The notes beneath the pieces were generated by a model that was not told the origin of the DNA, searched no databases, and worked only from the letters and a program-made list of their open reading frames with translations. Made by a program: the position numbers and the translations under genes. From Acinetobacter variabilis (lineage in GTDB: Bacteria; Pseudomonadota; Gammaproteobacteria; Pseudomonadales; Moraxellaceae), in the NCBI RefSeq assembly GCF_000369625.1, contig NZ_KB850112.1:342326-406325 (forward strand): a stretch of 64,000 nucleotides of DNA, written 5' to 3'. Shown piece after piece: positions 16,768 through 25,637 of this stretch. The first letter of the stretch is position 1. Each line of letters begins with the position of its first letter.

Positions 16768-17373
16768 TTAATGATTTTGAGCAGCCATCTGAAGATACTT
16801 TTCATGTAAAGGCGTGAGATGGGCATAAAGATGTTCCAGCTCACCATCATTTAGCACAATATCATCAGCCATGGCACACTTTTGTTCACGCGGCATTTGT
16901 GCGGCAATGATCTTCTGAATTTGCTCTACATTTTGTCCATCGCGCTGTGAAGCCCGTTGAATTTGCAGTTCAATAGCAGCATCAATTAATAATGTATGTT
17001 GTGTCAGTTCATGCTGATTGGTTTCAAACAATAAAGGAGACACTAAAATCGCATAAGGACTTTGTGCTGCATGCAACTGTTGAAGAATTGAAGTGCGAAT
17101 AGCAGGGTGAGTGATGTTTTCCAGTGTTTTTCGTGCTTCTGGAGAATGAAAAATATGTTCGCGCAAAGCACGGCGATTCAATGAGCCATCCTCAAGCAAA
17201 AACCAATCGCCAAAAGCTTGCTGAATCTGCTGTAGGGCTGGTTGACCAATATCAACGACTTCACGAGCGACAATATCTGCATCTACGACAGCAATCCCTT
17301 GTGCTTCAAACCATTGACTGGCAGCAGACTTGCCACTGCCAATTCCACCAGTTAAACCGAGTACAAATTTCAC
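16768..17373 (-). CDS. coaE: Dephospho-CoA kinase CoaE
   Basis: 201 residues. P-loop GLTGGIGSGKSAASQWFE at the start, the dephospho-CoA-binding region VVDADIVAREVVDIGQPALQ, and ILVSPLLFETN followed by LLIDAAIELQIQRASQRD. It phosphorylates the 3'-hydroxyl of dephospho-CoA, the last step of coenzyme A synthesis. The start is GTG at 17373, one base after the pilD stop, so it is the last gene of the pilB-pilC-pilD-coaE unit, a common arrangement in Pseudomonas and Acinetobacter. Confidence 0.96.
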   Translation of the reverse strand: MKFVLGLTGGIGSGKSAASQWFEAQGIAVVDADIVAREVVDIGQPALQQIQQAFGDWFLLEDGSLNRRALREHIFHSPEARKTLENITHPAIRTSILQQLHAAQSPYAILVSPLLFETNQHELTQHTLLIDAAIELQIQRASQRDGQNVEQIQKIIAAQMPREQKCAMADDIVLNDGELEHLYAHLTPLHEKYLQMAAQNH

Positions 17374-17374
17374 T

Positions 17375-18235
17375 TTACTGACCTAAATAGATTTTCATGA
17401 TCTGCTCACCCCATAAAAAGGCAATCCAGCCGGCAATAGCAATATAAGGGCCAAAGGCAAAGGGCTGATTTTCTTTACGGACTTTAAGCAGGATAATCCC
17501 AATAATCGCACCCACTAATGAGGACAATAATACAATTAACGGTAGAAGCATAGGGCCCATCCAAGCACCTAGGGCCGCTAACAGTTTGAAATCCCCATAG
17601 CCCATACCTTCCTTACCGGTCACCAGCTTAAACAGATAGTACACCACCCATAAGCATAAGAAGCCAATGATATATCCCCAGATGGCAGAATTAGGGGTCG
17701 TATAAATCGCATAACTATTAATACCCAGGCCGAGTGCAGCCAGCGGTAGGGTATAGCGATCGGGTAATAACTGGGTGTCGAAATCAATAAAGGTGAGGGC
17801 AATCAGGACATAGGTAAAAACCAAACCAAACAGCATCTGTATTGTAGGCCCGAATACTGCCACCACTATCAGTGCACAAGCAGCTGTCAAAAGCTCAATA
17901 AATGGATAGCGGATACTGATAGGATTTTGACAGTTACCACATTTACCACGTAATAAGATCCAGCTAATCACCGGAATATTCTGATACCAGCGAATAGGAG
18001 TCTGACATTTCGGGCAGGTTGAAGCTGGCTTGCTTAAAGTAATTTTGCTTTCATCAATAATGGGCTGATCTGGATGCAAAAACAGCTGGCAATCTGTACG
18101 CCATTCCTGTTCCATCATTTTAGGGGTGCGGTAAATGACAACGTTTAAAAAGCTACCAATACAGAGACTAAAAAGCCCAACTGCGAGATAAAGCGCAGTT
18201 GGGTTTTGACTGAAATATAAAATAAAATCTTGCAT
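17375..18235 (-). CDS. pilD: Prepilin peptidase / N-methyltransferase PilD
   Basis: 286 residues, integral membrane. The N-terminal methyltransferase part has the zinc cysteines CPKCQTPIRWYQNIP and GKCGNCQNPIS (about residues 75-105). The peptidase part has the two catalytic aspartates of family A24: FIDFDTQLLPDRYTLP and GMGYGDFKLLAALGAW. It removes the leader peptides from type IV prepilins and type II pseudopilins and methylates the new N-terminus. Its ATG overlaps the pilC stop by one base, indicating coupling. Confidence 0.96.
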   Translation of the reverse strand: MQDFILYFSQNPTALYLAVGLFSLCIGSFLNVVIYRTPKMMEQEWRTDCQLFLHPDQPIIDESKITLSKPASTCPKCQTPIRWYQNIPVISWILLRGKCGNCQNPISIRYPFIELLTAACALIVVAVFGPTIQMLFGLVFTYVLIALTFIDFDTQLLPDRYTLPLAALGLGINSYAIYTTPNSAIWGYIIGFLCLWVVYYLFKLVTGKEGMGYGDFKLLAALGAWMGPMLLPLIVLLSSLVGAIIGIILLKVRKENQPFAFGPYIAIAGWIAFLWGEQIMKIYLGQ

Positions 18236-19464
18236 TAAACCACGGAACCCATTTGGAAAATTGGAAGGTACATTGCGATAACAAGGCCACCAACAAGGAC
18301 ACCAAGAATTGCCATAATCAAGGGCTCCATCATGGAAGTTAAACCGTCGACCGCATTGTCGACTTCATTTTCATAATGGGTTGCGACTTTATCCAGCATG
18401 GCATCCAATGCACCTGATTCTTCACCAATTGCAACCATTTGTACGGCCATAGAAGGGAATTTATCGGTGACACGCATGGCAAATTGAAGCTGTTGACCTG
18501 TCGCAACATCTTCCTTGATTTTTAATACCGCCTCCTCATAGACCACGTTATTGGTTGCACCAGCAGTCGATTCAAGCGCATCAATTAATGGCACACCGGC
18601 AGCAAAAGTGGTGGCGAGAGTGCGGCTATAACGGGCAATGATTGCTTTATAGACCAGATCACCAAAGATGGGCGCTTTGAGCGCAGCTTTATCCAGTAAA
18701 TCGCGAAATTTTTTGCTACGCTTTTTCGCTTCAAGGAAAGCAGTAATCACTACGCCAATTCCAATAATCAAAAGGAACCAATATTTTTGCATCCATTCGG
18801 ACATATTGACTACCATTTTAGTAAATGCAGGTAAGTCCGCACCGAATGAAGAGAATAAGTCTTGGAATACAGGGACTACTTTCACCATCAGGATAATTGT
18901 GACGATCACAGCTACTACAATAACTGTAGCTGGATATTTCATGGCTTTTTTAATTTTTTGCTTTAACAGTTCACTTTTTTCTTTATAAATTGCGACACGA
19001 TCCAGCATGGTTTCCAGAGCACCCGATTGTTCGCCAGATTCGACCAAAGAGCAGAATAGATTATCGAAATATTGCGGGTACTTACGTAGAGCACCAGCGA
19101 AAGTATTCCCGCCTTCGACTTCACCTTTAATTCCAAGCACAACCTCGCGCATAGAAGGATTTTCCAAACCTTCCGCAACAATTTCAAAGCCCTGAACTAA
19201 CGGTACCCCAGCTTTCATCATAGTAGCGAGCTGACGGGTGAAGATAGTGATATCCAGTGTAGAAACTTTTTTCTTCATCAAACCTTCGAGAATATTTTTT
19301 TTCTTTTCTCGAATAGTTTTGATCGTAATGCCTTGTTTGCGCAAGTTCACTTTTGCTAAGGCCATATTTCGTGCCGGCAATTCCCCCTTGATCTTGGCGC
19401 CTTTGCGGTCAACCCCTTCATAACTGAAGATCGGTGTCATCTGGCCTTTTTTTACTGCTGCCAT
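18235..19464 (-). CDS. pilC: Type IV pilus inner-membrane platform protein PilC
   Basis: 409 residues with two T2SF domains: LDITIFTRQLATMMKAGVPL (about residue 70) and AIIARYSRTLATTFAAGVPL (about 270), each followed by SGE/EESG-type segments (VESGEQSGALETMLDRVA, IGEESGALDAMLDKVATH). Membrane helices lie near 170-190, 220 and at the C-terminus (MMEPLIMAILGVLVGGLVIA). PilC couples the PilB/PilT motors to pilin insertion and removal. It lies 30 bases after pilB and overlaps pilD. Confidence 0.96.
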   Translation of the reverse strand: MAAVKKGQMTPIFSYEGVDRKGAKIKGELPARNMALAKVNLRKQGITIKTIREKKKNILEGLMKKKVSTLDITIFTRQLATMMKAGVPLVQGFEIVAEGLENPSMREVVLGIKGEVEGGNTFAGALRKYPQYFDNLFCSLVESGEQSGALETMLDRVAIYKEKSELLKQKIKKAMKYPATVIVVAVIVTIILMVKVVPVFQDLFSSFGADLPAFTKMVVNMSEWMQKYWFLLIIGIGVVITAFLEAKKRSKKFRDLLDKAALKAPIFGDLVYKAIIARYSRTLATTFAAGVPLIDALESTAGATNNVVYEEAVLKIKEDVATGQQLQFAMRVTDKFPSMAVQMVAIGEESGALDAMLDKVATHYENEVDNAVDGLTSMMEPLIMAILGVLVGGLVIAMYLPIFQMGSVV

Positions 19465-19494
19465 AGCTTTATCCTTATTTTATATTCAGCACGA

Positions 19495-21204
19495 TCATTC
19501 GCTGGTTACACGATTGACTTCCTGTAAAGAAGTCACCCCCTGCATAACCTTCACTAACCCTGATCGGCGTAAATTGTTAAATCCTGCACGCGCGGAAGCT
19601 TCAGCAATTTCAATGGCATTGCCATCTTCCATAATAATTCTTGAAATTTCAGGTGTGACTTTCATGACTTCGTAAATACCGACCCGGCCCTTATACCCTT
19701 CACGGCATTCATTACAGCCGACTGGCTCATAAATCTGAAATTCAGGGCTTTGTAAATCTGATTCGGTAAAGCCCATTTCCAGCAAACTTTGCTGAGGAAT
19801 ATCAGCCGGCTTTTTACATTGTGAACACAAGCGACGGGCCAGACGCTGCGCAATCACTAGATTGACCGAGGTCGCAATGTTGAAAGAAGGGACGCCCATA
19901 TTACGTAAACGGGTCAGGGTTTCCGGAGCACTGTTGGTGTGCAGGGTTGACATCACCATATGACCTGTTTGGGCTGCTTTAATTGCAATTTCAGCTGTTT
20001 CTAGATCTCGGATCTCACCAACCATGACGATATCTGGATCCTGACGCAAGAAGGATTTTAATGCCGCTGCGAAAGTCAGGCCAACTTTATTGTTGACGTT
20101 CACCTGATTAATCCCTTGCAGATTAATCTCGACTGGGTCTTCCGCAGTAGAAATATTGGTATCTTCACGATTTAAGATGTTTAAGCCCGTATAAAGGGAT
20201 ACGGTTTTACCGGAACCAGTAGGACCGGTAATCAGTAACATCCCTTGCGGTTTATCTAAGGCTTCCATGAATAACTCTTTCTGCTCAGGTTCATAACCTA
20301 AAGCATCAATTCCCAGCATGGCACTAGACGGATCTAGAATACGTAGAACCAGTTTTTCACCAAACAGGGTAGGGAGTGAGTTAACACGGAAGTCGATAGC
20401 TTTGTTTTTTGAAAGCTTTAATTTAATACGGCCGTCTTGAGGCACGCGTTTCTCAGAAATGTCCATTTGCGACATAACTTTTAAACGTGACGCCAAACGG
20501 TTTGCTAGTTGTAGCGGCGGTGTTGCAATTTGACGTAAGACTCCATCAACACGATAGCGTACCCGATACATTTTTTCATAAGGTTCAAAATGTAGATCCG
20601 ATGCGCCCATACGAATGGCATCAATCAGTAATTTATTAATATATTTGACAATCGGGGCTTCTTCACCTTTGTCTTTTTCGTCTTCTTCTTGAGTCGGATC
20701 GGCTGTATCGACATTTACATCCAGATCGAAATCATCGTCGAAATCAAAAGTACTTTCTTCAGTAAAGTTTTGCTCGATCAGTTTCTCGAGTTTATTGTGT
20801 TCAACAATAACGGTTTCAATATTCAGTTTGGTGGCAAAACGAATTGCATCCGTTGCTTCAATATTGGTTGGATTGCTCGTGGCAACATAAAGAACATTGG
20901 AATTCTTATAAATTGGCAAAATTCGATGTTTAGTAATTAGCTTTTCATCGATATCTTCACGCAGGATTTGTCCTGGATCATAAGCGCCAATATCAAATAA
21001 AGGCTCACCAAATTCTACTGAGATCGTTTCAGCAATGGTGGTAGGGGAAAGATTATGGTGACTGACCAAATAGGCCACGATATCCGTTTTTTCTTGTTTG
21101 GCATTGGCTAAAGCAGTACGCATATCTTCAGCCGATAATACCCCTTCATCGACCAGGCGACGAATAAACCCCGTAAATCTTGGTGACCCCTGCAATGCTG
21201 TCAT
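19495..21204 (-). CDS. pilB: Type IV pilus assembly ATPase PilB
   Basis: 569 residues. N-terminal GspE-type domain (LVDEGVLSAEDMRTALANAK), then the secretion ATPase core: Walker A LLITGPTGSGKTVSLYTGL, Asp box TAEDPVEINL, Walker B DIVMVGEIRDLETAEIA, His box TGHMVMSTLHTNSAPETL. The tetracysteine zinc motif is present: LCSQCKKPADIP and CNECREGYKGRVGIYEVM. An acidic linker (FDFDDDFDLDVNVDTADPTQ, about 155) separates the two domains. PilB powers pilus extension. It heads the pilB-pilC-pilD-coaE unit. Confidence 0.97.
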   Translation of the reverse strand: MTALQGSPRFTGFIRRLVDEGVLSAEDMRTALANAKQEKTDIVAYLVSHHNLSPTTIAETISVEFGEPLFDIGAYDPGQILREDIDEKLITKHRILPIYKNSNVLYVATSNPTNIEATDAIRFATKLNIETVIVEHNKLEKLIEQNFTEESTFDFDDDFDLDVNVDTADPTQEEDEKDKGEEAPIVKYINKLLIDAIRMGASDLHFEPYEKMYRVRYRVDGVLRQIATPPLQLANRLASRLKVMSQMDISEKRVPQDGRIKLKLSKNKAIDFRVNSLPTLFGEKLVLRILDPSSAMLGIDALGYEPEQKELFMEALDKPQGMLLITGPTGSGKTVSLYTGLNILNREDTNISTAEDPVEINLQGINQVNVNNKVGLTFAAALKSFLRQDPDIVMVGEIRDLETAEIAIKAAQTGHMVMSTLHTNSAPETLTRLRNMGVPSFNIATSVNLVIAQRLARRLCSQCKKPADIPQQSLLEMGFTESDLQSPEFQIYEPVGCNECREGYKGRVGIYEVMKVTPEISRIIMEDGNAIEIAEASARAGFNNLRRSGLVKVMQGVTSLQEVNRVTSE

Positions 21205-21483
21205 GCTTCAATATGCCTATCAATTCAATTTTTTTAATTTACTATTCTAAAATTATACGTTTGTTATACAAAAATACCATAGCTGAGAATGCTGCAATCT
21301 TCCTGATATTCAGTAAAAGCTTGAACTGGTCGGAAGAACCGGGCATTTTTTTCAGTGATAACAAAAAATATCCATTTTGAATAGTCTAAACTGAGAAATA
21401 GGATGAATAAAACTATTCTTTAAATTTTACAATTCCGTGTAGAATGTGCCCAATTCAAGATATGTCAGTGAAATAGGTTATTT

Positions 21484-22275
21484 ATGTCGGTTTCGACGAT
21501 TACCCCTTGGGTAGTGGGCAACTGGAAAATGAATCCAATGCAAGCAGATGCCCAGGCTTTGGTTCAAAATTTCAAAGACTTGCTTGAGTCTGCGCCAGTT
21601 TCAACAGAGAAATGTCATTTGGGTGTGGCACCGACAACCCTTGCCTTAACTCAAATTCAAACTGCATTTGCTTCTGCAAATCGCCCTGTATATACCGTAG
21701 CACAAGATGTATCACGTATTTCAGGTACAGGCGCTTATACCGGGGAAGTAAGTGCTGAATTATTGGCTGATAGCCAGATTCGCTATGTATTGATTGGACA
21801 CTCTGAACGTCGTGAAATTTTTGCTGAAAGTTCACAGATTCTAAATGCTAAAATCAAGAATGCCTTAAATGCCGGCTTAACCGTAATTTACTGTGTGGGC
21901 GAAAGTCTGGAACAGCGTGAAGCAGGGCAGGCAGAAGCAGTGGTTCTGCAACAGATTTGTGATATCGCGACTGTGGTTGTAGGCGAGCAGTGGAAAAATA
22001 TCGTGATTGCTTATGAGCCAATCTGGGCCATTGGTACCGGTAAAACAGCTTCTCCGGAAGATGCGCAGGCCATGCATGCTCAGATCCGTCAGGGCTTGAG
22101 CCAGATTACAGGTTATGCTGCGACTATGGCGATTTTATATGGTGGTAGTGTAAAACCGGAAAATGCAGTAGAGTTAGCAGCCTGTCCTGACATTAACGGG
22201 GCATTGGTGGGTGGTGCATCACTCAATGCTGAGTCGTTCCATCAAATTGCTCAAGCATTTGCAAATACACAATAA
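21484..22275 (+). CDS. tpiA: Triosephosphate isomerase TpiA
   Basis: 263 residues, TIM barrel. [13 protein letters not shown] (catalytic Asn/Lys), [14 protein letters not shown] (catalytic His), [19 protein letters not shown] (catalytic Glu and mobile loop 6), and [13 protein letters not shown] with GALVGGASL for phosphate binding. It interconverts dihydroxyacetone phosphate and glyceraldehyde 3-phosphate. The gene is 13 bases from secG, a usual pair in gamma-proteobacteria. About 280 bases separate it from divergent pilB. Confidence 0.97.
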   Translation: MSVSTITPWVVGNWKMNPMQADAQALVQNFKDLLESAPVSTEKCHLGVAPTTLALTQIQTAFASANRPVYTVAQDVSRISGTGAYTGEVSAELLADSQIRYVLIGHSERREIFAESSQILNAKIKNALNAGLTVIYCVGESLEQREAGQAEAVVLQQICDIATVVVGEQWKNIVIAYEPIWAIGTGKTASPEDAQAMHAQIRQGLSQITGYAATMAILYGGSVKPENAVELAACPDINGALVGGASLNAESFHQIAQAFANTQ

Positions 22276-22288
22276 TTAGGAGTTCAGC

Positions 22289-22618
22289 ATGCAAACTTTT
22301 GTGCTGGTAGTACATATTATCTTAGCGATTTTGATGATTGTCTTGATTTTGGTTCAGCATGGTAAAGGTGCGGATGCAGGTGCATCATTCGGTGGCGGCG
22401 GTGCGGCAACGATCTTTGGTGCCTCGGGTTCGGGTAATTTCATGACCCGTTTGACGGCAGTTTTTACCGCATTGTTCTTTGTAACCAGTATTACTTTGGC
22501 GATTCTTGCCAAGAAACAGACCACTGATGCGTACAGTTTGTCTTCAATTCAATCAGCTCCAACTGCGCCTGCGCAACCGGTTGAAACTTCACCAACTGCA
22601 CCACAAACGACCGAATAA
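22289..22618 (+). CDS. secG: Preprotein translocase subunit SecG
   Basis: 109 residues with two membrane helices (FVLVVHIILAILMIVLILV and LTAVFTALFFVTSITLAILA) separated by the Gly-rich loop GADAGASFGGGGAATIFGAS that marks SecG. The tail is Pro/Thr-rich (SAPTAPAQPVETSPTAPQT). SecG assists SecYE and SecA in protein export. AGGAG lies eight bases before the ATG. The tRNA-Leu gene follows 53 bases later in the same direction, the classical secG-leuU arrangement. Confidence 0.95.
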   Translation: MQTFVLVVHIILAILMIVLILVQHGKGADAGASFGGGGAATIFGASGSGNFMTRLTAVFTALFFVTSITLAILAKKQTTDAYSLSSIQSAPTAPAQPVETSPTAPQTTE

Positions 22619-22671
22619 TTTTAATTAAACCTTTCTTTTTTTCAGTGATGCGACTAGAATGCGTCACAGCT

Positions 22672-22756
22672 GCGGTGGTGGTGGAATTGGTAGACACGCT
22701 ACCTTGAGGTGGTAGTGCTTTCGGGCGTGGGGGTTCAAGTCCCCCCTTCCGCACCA
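22672..22756 (+). tRNA. tRNA-Leu (anticodon GAG)
   Basis: 85 bases with encoded CCA. D arm GTG/CAC, anticodon stem CTACC/GGTAG with loop TTGAGGT (anticodon GAG), class II variable arm, T arm GGGGG TTCAAGT CCCCC. The acceptor pairs GCGGTGG with CTTCCGC, leaving T5 opposite T68 and a G-T wobble beside it. A -10-like TAGAAT lies at 22655-22660 with weak TTTCTT 17 bases upstream. It sits directly after secG as in many gamma-proteobacteria. Confidence 0.93.
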
Positions 22757-22809
22757 ACTTATAATCCAGAACATAAGTTGGTGTATGCAGCTAAAAAAAC
22801 TTCTGTTGT

Positions 22810-22886
<77 letters not shown>

Positions 22887-22967
22887 ATCAATCCTTTTTT
22901 AAAGACGCAAACTTTTAAAAGGCAGCTTAAATCTGATTTAAGTTGAGAAGGATTATTTGCATGTTGT

Positions 22968-23044
<77 letters not shown>

Positions 23045-23116
23045 ATCCTTTAAAGATGCAAACTTTAAAGGCGGTTTAATGATAGAATGTTAAGCTGAAT
23101 GTTATTTGTATGCTGA

Positions 23117-23193
<77 letters not shown>

Positions 23194-23239
23194 ATTTTTC
23201 AGTAACAGATAACAAATATGCAGAATGATGTGGTTGTGA

Positions 23240-23268
23240 TTGAAAAGTTCGCATCTTTTGTATATAAT
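23240..23268 (+). promoter_or_regulatory. Sigma-70 promoter before tRNA-Met copy 4 and rimP
   Basis: TTGAAA at 23240-23245, spacer of exactly 17 bases, TATAAT at 23263-23268. The tRNA begins 14 bases after the -10 box, so this should be a strong stable-RNA promoter that may also feed the rimP-nusA-infB-rbfA operon. Confidence 0.8.
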
Positions 23269-23281
23269 TTTTGCACGTTGA

Positions 23282-23358
<77 letters not shown>

Positions 23359-23372
23359 AGTTTCTTAAAAGA

Positions 23373-23398
23373 GGCTCACAACTATGGTGGGCCTTTTT
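23373..23398 (+). terminator. Hairpin terminator after the initiator tRNA cluster
   Basis: GGCTCAC pairs with GTGGGCC (one T-G) around AACTATG and is followed by TTTTT, 14 bases after tRNA copy 4. Incomplete termination would allow read-through into rimP. Confidence 0.7.
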
Positions 23399-23440
23399 GC
23401 ACAGTGGGATTTGAAAAAAGTTCAAATTGTGTATTAATTG

Positions 23441-23462
23441 GGGCGATTTACGCCCTTTTTTA
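23441..23462 (+). terminator. Second terminator-like hairpin before rimP
   Basis: GGGCG / CGCCC around ATTTA, followed by TTTTTTT, about 120 bases before the rimP start. It may act as an attenuator in the rimP-nusA leader. Confidence 0.65.
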
Positions 23463-23582
23463 TTGGCTATCGTGTAGTGTCGACAATATTTGGTCAAATC
23501 TCCATGTTTCACTACTACTATAGTTTGTATTGGTTTGTAGTGGTCAAATAGATCATAAAATCGCACCAGATGACGAGAGTAA

Positions 23583-24107
23583 ATGAAGCTATCAAATAAA
23601 ACTCAAGCACTTCAGGACTTGATTGCACCAGCAGTTGAAGCCTGTGATGTAAACCTGTGGGGGATTGAATTCCTGCCACAAGGCAAACGTTCATTATTAC
23701 GGATCTATATCGACAAACCGGTCGATGAAAATGCAACACCTGTTGTCAATGAAGATGGCGAAGAAGAGCAGGGTCGTGGTATTGGGGTTCAGGACTGTGT
23801 GCGTGTCACACAGCAAGTCGGCGCGATCTTGGATGTACATGATCCAATCTCAGGTGAATATTCGCTTGAAGTGTCTTCACCAGGTTGGGATCGTCCATTC
23901 TTCCAGCTCGAACAGATGTCAGGCTATATTGGTCATACCGTAGCACTACGTCTGATCAGTGCGGTAGATAACCGTCGTAAATTCCAGGCAAAACTGATTG
24001 CAGTCGACCTTGAAAATGAAATGATTCAAGTTGAAGTAGAAAAGCAACAGATTTTGGATATCGACAGTCACAATATCGATAAAGCAAACTTGGTCTATCA
24101 AGATTAA
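23583..24107 (+). CDS. rimP: Ribosome maturation factor RimP
   Basis: 174 residues. N-terminal alpha/beta domain ([29 protein letters not shown]) and C-terminal SH3-like domain ([40 protein letters not shown]). The acidic insert [19 protein letters not shown] between strands is absent from E. coli RimP but makes the length expected for Acinetobacter. RimP binds the free 30S subunit and helps fold its head. It starts the rimP-nusA-infB-rbfA operon; a 475-base stretch of tRNA copy 4, two hairpins and leader precedes it. Confidence 0.95.
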   Translation: MKLSNKTQALQDLIAPAVEACDVNLWGIEFLPQGKRSLLRIYIDKPVDENATPVVNEDGEEEQGRGIGVQDCVRVTQQVGAILDVHDPISGEYSLEVSSPGWDRPFFQLEQMSGYIGHTVALRLISAVDNRRKFQAKLIAVDLENEMIQVEVEKQQILDIDSHNIDKANLVYQD

Positions 24108-24142
24108 TTCAATTAATAAGAATCTGAACGAATAGGTGACTT

Positions 24143-25627
24143 ATGGCACGTGAAATTCTTACCGTGGTTGAAACGGTTAGTAACGAAAAAGGTGTAAGTC
24201 GTGAAGCAATTTTTGAAGCGCTAGAACAAGCTTTGGTTGCAGCGACTAAGAAGAAATTCTACGAGGGGACTCACTCGGAAGAAGCTCGTCTTCGTGTAGA
24301 GATTGACCGTAAAACTGGGGATTACCGTACTTTCCGTCAATGGGAAGTGGTGGCTGATGAAGATCATGAAATGCCTGCTTGTCAGGATGCGATCTCTGAT
24401 GTGGATCCAGCACAATGGTCGATTGGTGATATCCGTGAACTGGAAGTAGAATCAATCGATTTCGGTCGTATTGCTGCCCAGATCGCGAAACAGGTGATTG
24501 TACAGAAGATTCGCGAAGCAGAACGTGCGCTGGTTGCCGATGCGTATGAATCTAAAGTCGGTGAGCTGATCTATGGTGAAGTGAAAAAACAAACCAAAGA
24601 TGGTTTTATCATTGACTTGGGTGACAACGCAGAAGCGTATCTGGCACGTGAAGAGATGATTCCGAAGGAAATCCTTCGTCCGAAACAACGCGTAAATGCG
24701 ATTCTATATAGCGTTAACCGTGAAGGCCGTGGTGCACAATTATTGTTGTCACGTGCTAAACCGGAAATGCTGATTGCATTGATGAAAAAAGAAATTCCTG
24801 AAATTTCTGAAGAAATCATTGAAATTAAGGCCGCAGCTCGTCAACCGGGTGTTCGTGCTAAAATTGCAGTGAAAACCAACGACCACCGTATTGACCCGGT
24901 GGGTGCTTGTATTGGTATGCGTGGTACACGTATCCAGGCTGTACAGCAAGAGCTCAATGGCGAGCGTATTGATGTGGTGGTTTGGTCTGATGATCCTGCG
25001 CAATATATCGCAAGCGCATTAGAACCAGCAGATGTATCTAGTATTGTGATCGATGAAGATGCACGTACTGCAGACATCATTTTCGCGACTAGTGATCAGC
25101 TAGCTCGTGCAATTGGTTCACAAGGTCAAAACGTTCGTCTGGCATCTGAATTGACTGGCTACAAGCTGGATATGATGCTGGAAGAAGAATACTACGCACG
25201 TCAGCAGAGCGAAGCACAAAAATACCTAGACATGTTTGTTACACGTCTGGATATTGCTGAAGATTTGGCGATGGCGTTGGTAGAAATGGGCTTCACCTCG
25301 CTTGAAGAAATTGCTTACGTACCGCCAGAAACGTTTGATGAAATCGAACTGGATGCGGAACTGGTTGAACTACTGCAAAGCCGTGCGAAAGAAATTGCAC
25401 TTGCTGATGCATTACAACAGCAAGAAAACGTACAAGCGCCAAGTGAAGAACTTGTTGCAATGGAAGGCATGACAGCAGAGATCGCGCAAGCTCTCGCAGC
25501 TCGTGGTGTGGTAACCGTAGATGACTTAGCTGACCAAGCGACTGATGATATTGAAGATATCGAAGGTCTCGGTGCTGAGAAAGCCGGTCAACTTATTATG
25601 AAAGCGCGCGAATCATGGTTTAACTAG
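24143..25627 (+). CDS. nusA: Transcription termination/antitermination factor NusA
   Basis: 494 residues. N-terminal RNA-polymerase-binding domain (residues 1-130), S1 domain (about 135-200, GEVKKQTKDGFIIDLGDNAE), two KH domains (PVGACIGMRGTRIQAVQQEL and ARAIGSQGQNVRLASELTGY), and two C-terminal acidic repeats (TSLEEIAYVPPETFDEIE; VVTVDDLADQATDDIEDIEG) as in E. coli. NusA enhances pausing and takes part in rRNA antitermination and Rho-dependent or intrinsic termination. It lies 35 bases after rimP and 10 before infB. Confidence 0.97.
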   Translation: MAREILTVVETVSNEKGVSREAIFEALEQALVAATKKKFYEGTHSEEARLRVEIDRKTGDYRTFRQWEVVADEDHEMPACQDAISDVDPAQWSIGDIRELEVESIDFGRIAAQIAKQVIVQKIREAERALVADAYESKVGELIYGEVKKQTKDGFIIDLGDNAEAYLAREEMIPKEILRPKQRVNAILYSVNREGRGAQLLLSRAKPEMLIALMKKEIPEISEEIIEIKAAARQPGVRAKIAVKTNDHRIDPVGACIGMRGTRIQAVQQELNGERIDVVVWSDDPAQYIASALEPADVSSIVIDEDARTADIIFATSDQLARAIGSQGQNVRLASELTGYKLDMMLEEEYYARQQSEAQKYLDMFVTRLDIAEDLAMALVEMGFTSLEEIAYVPPETFDEIELDAELVELLQSRAKEIALADALQQQENVQAPSEELVAMEGMTAEIAQALAARGVVTVDDLADQATDDIEDIEGLGAEKAGQLIMKARESWFN

Positions 25628-25637
25628 GAGGTAGTAT

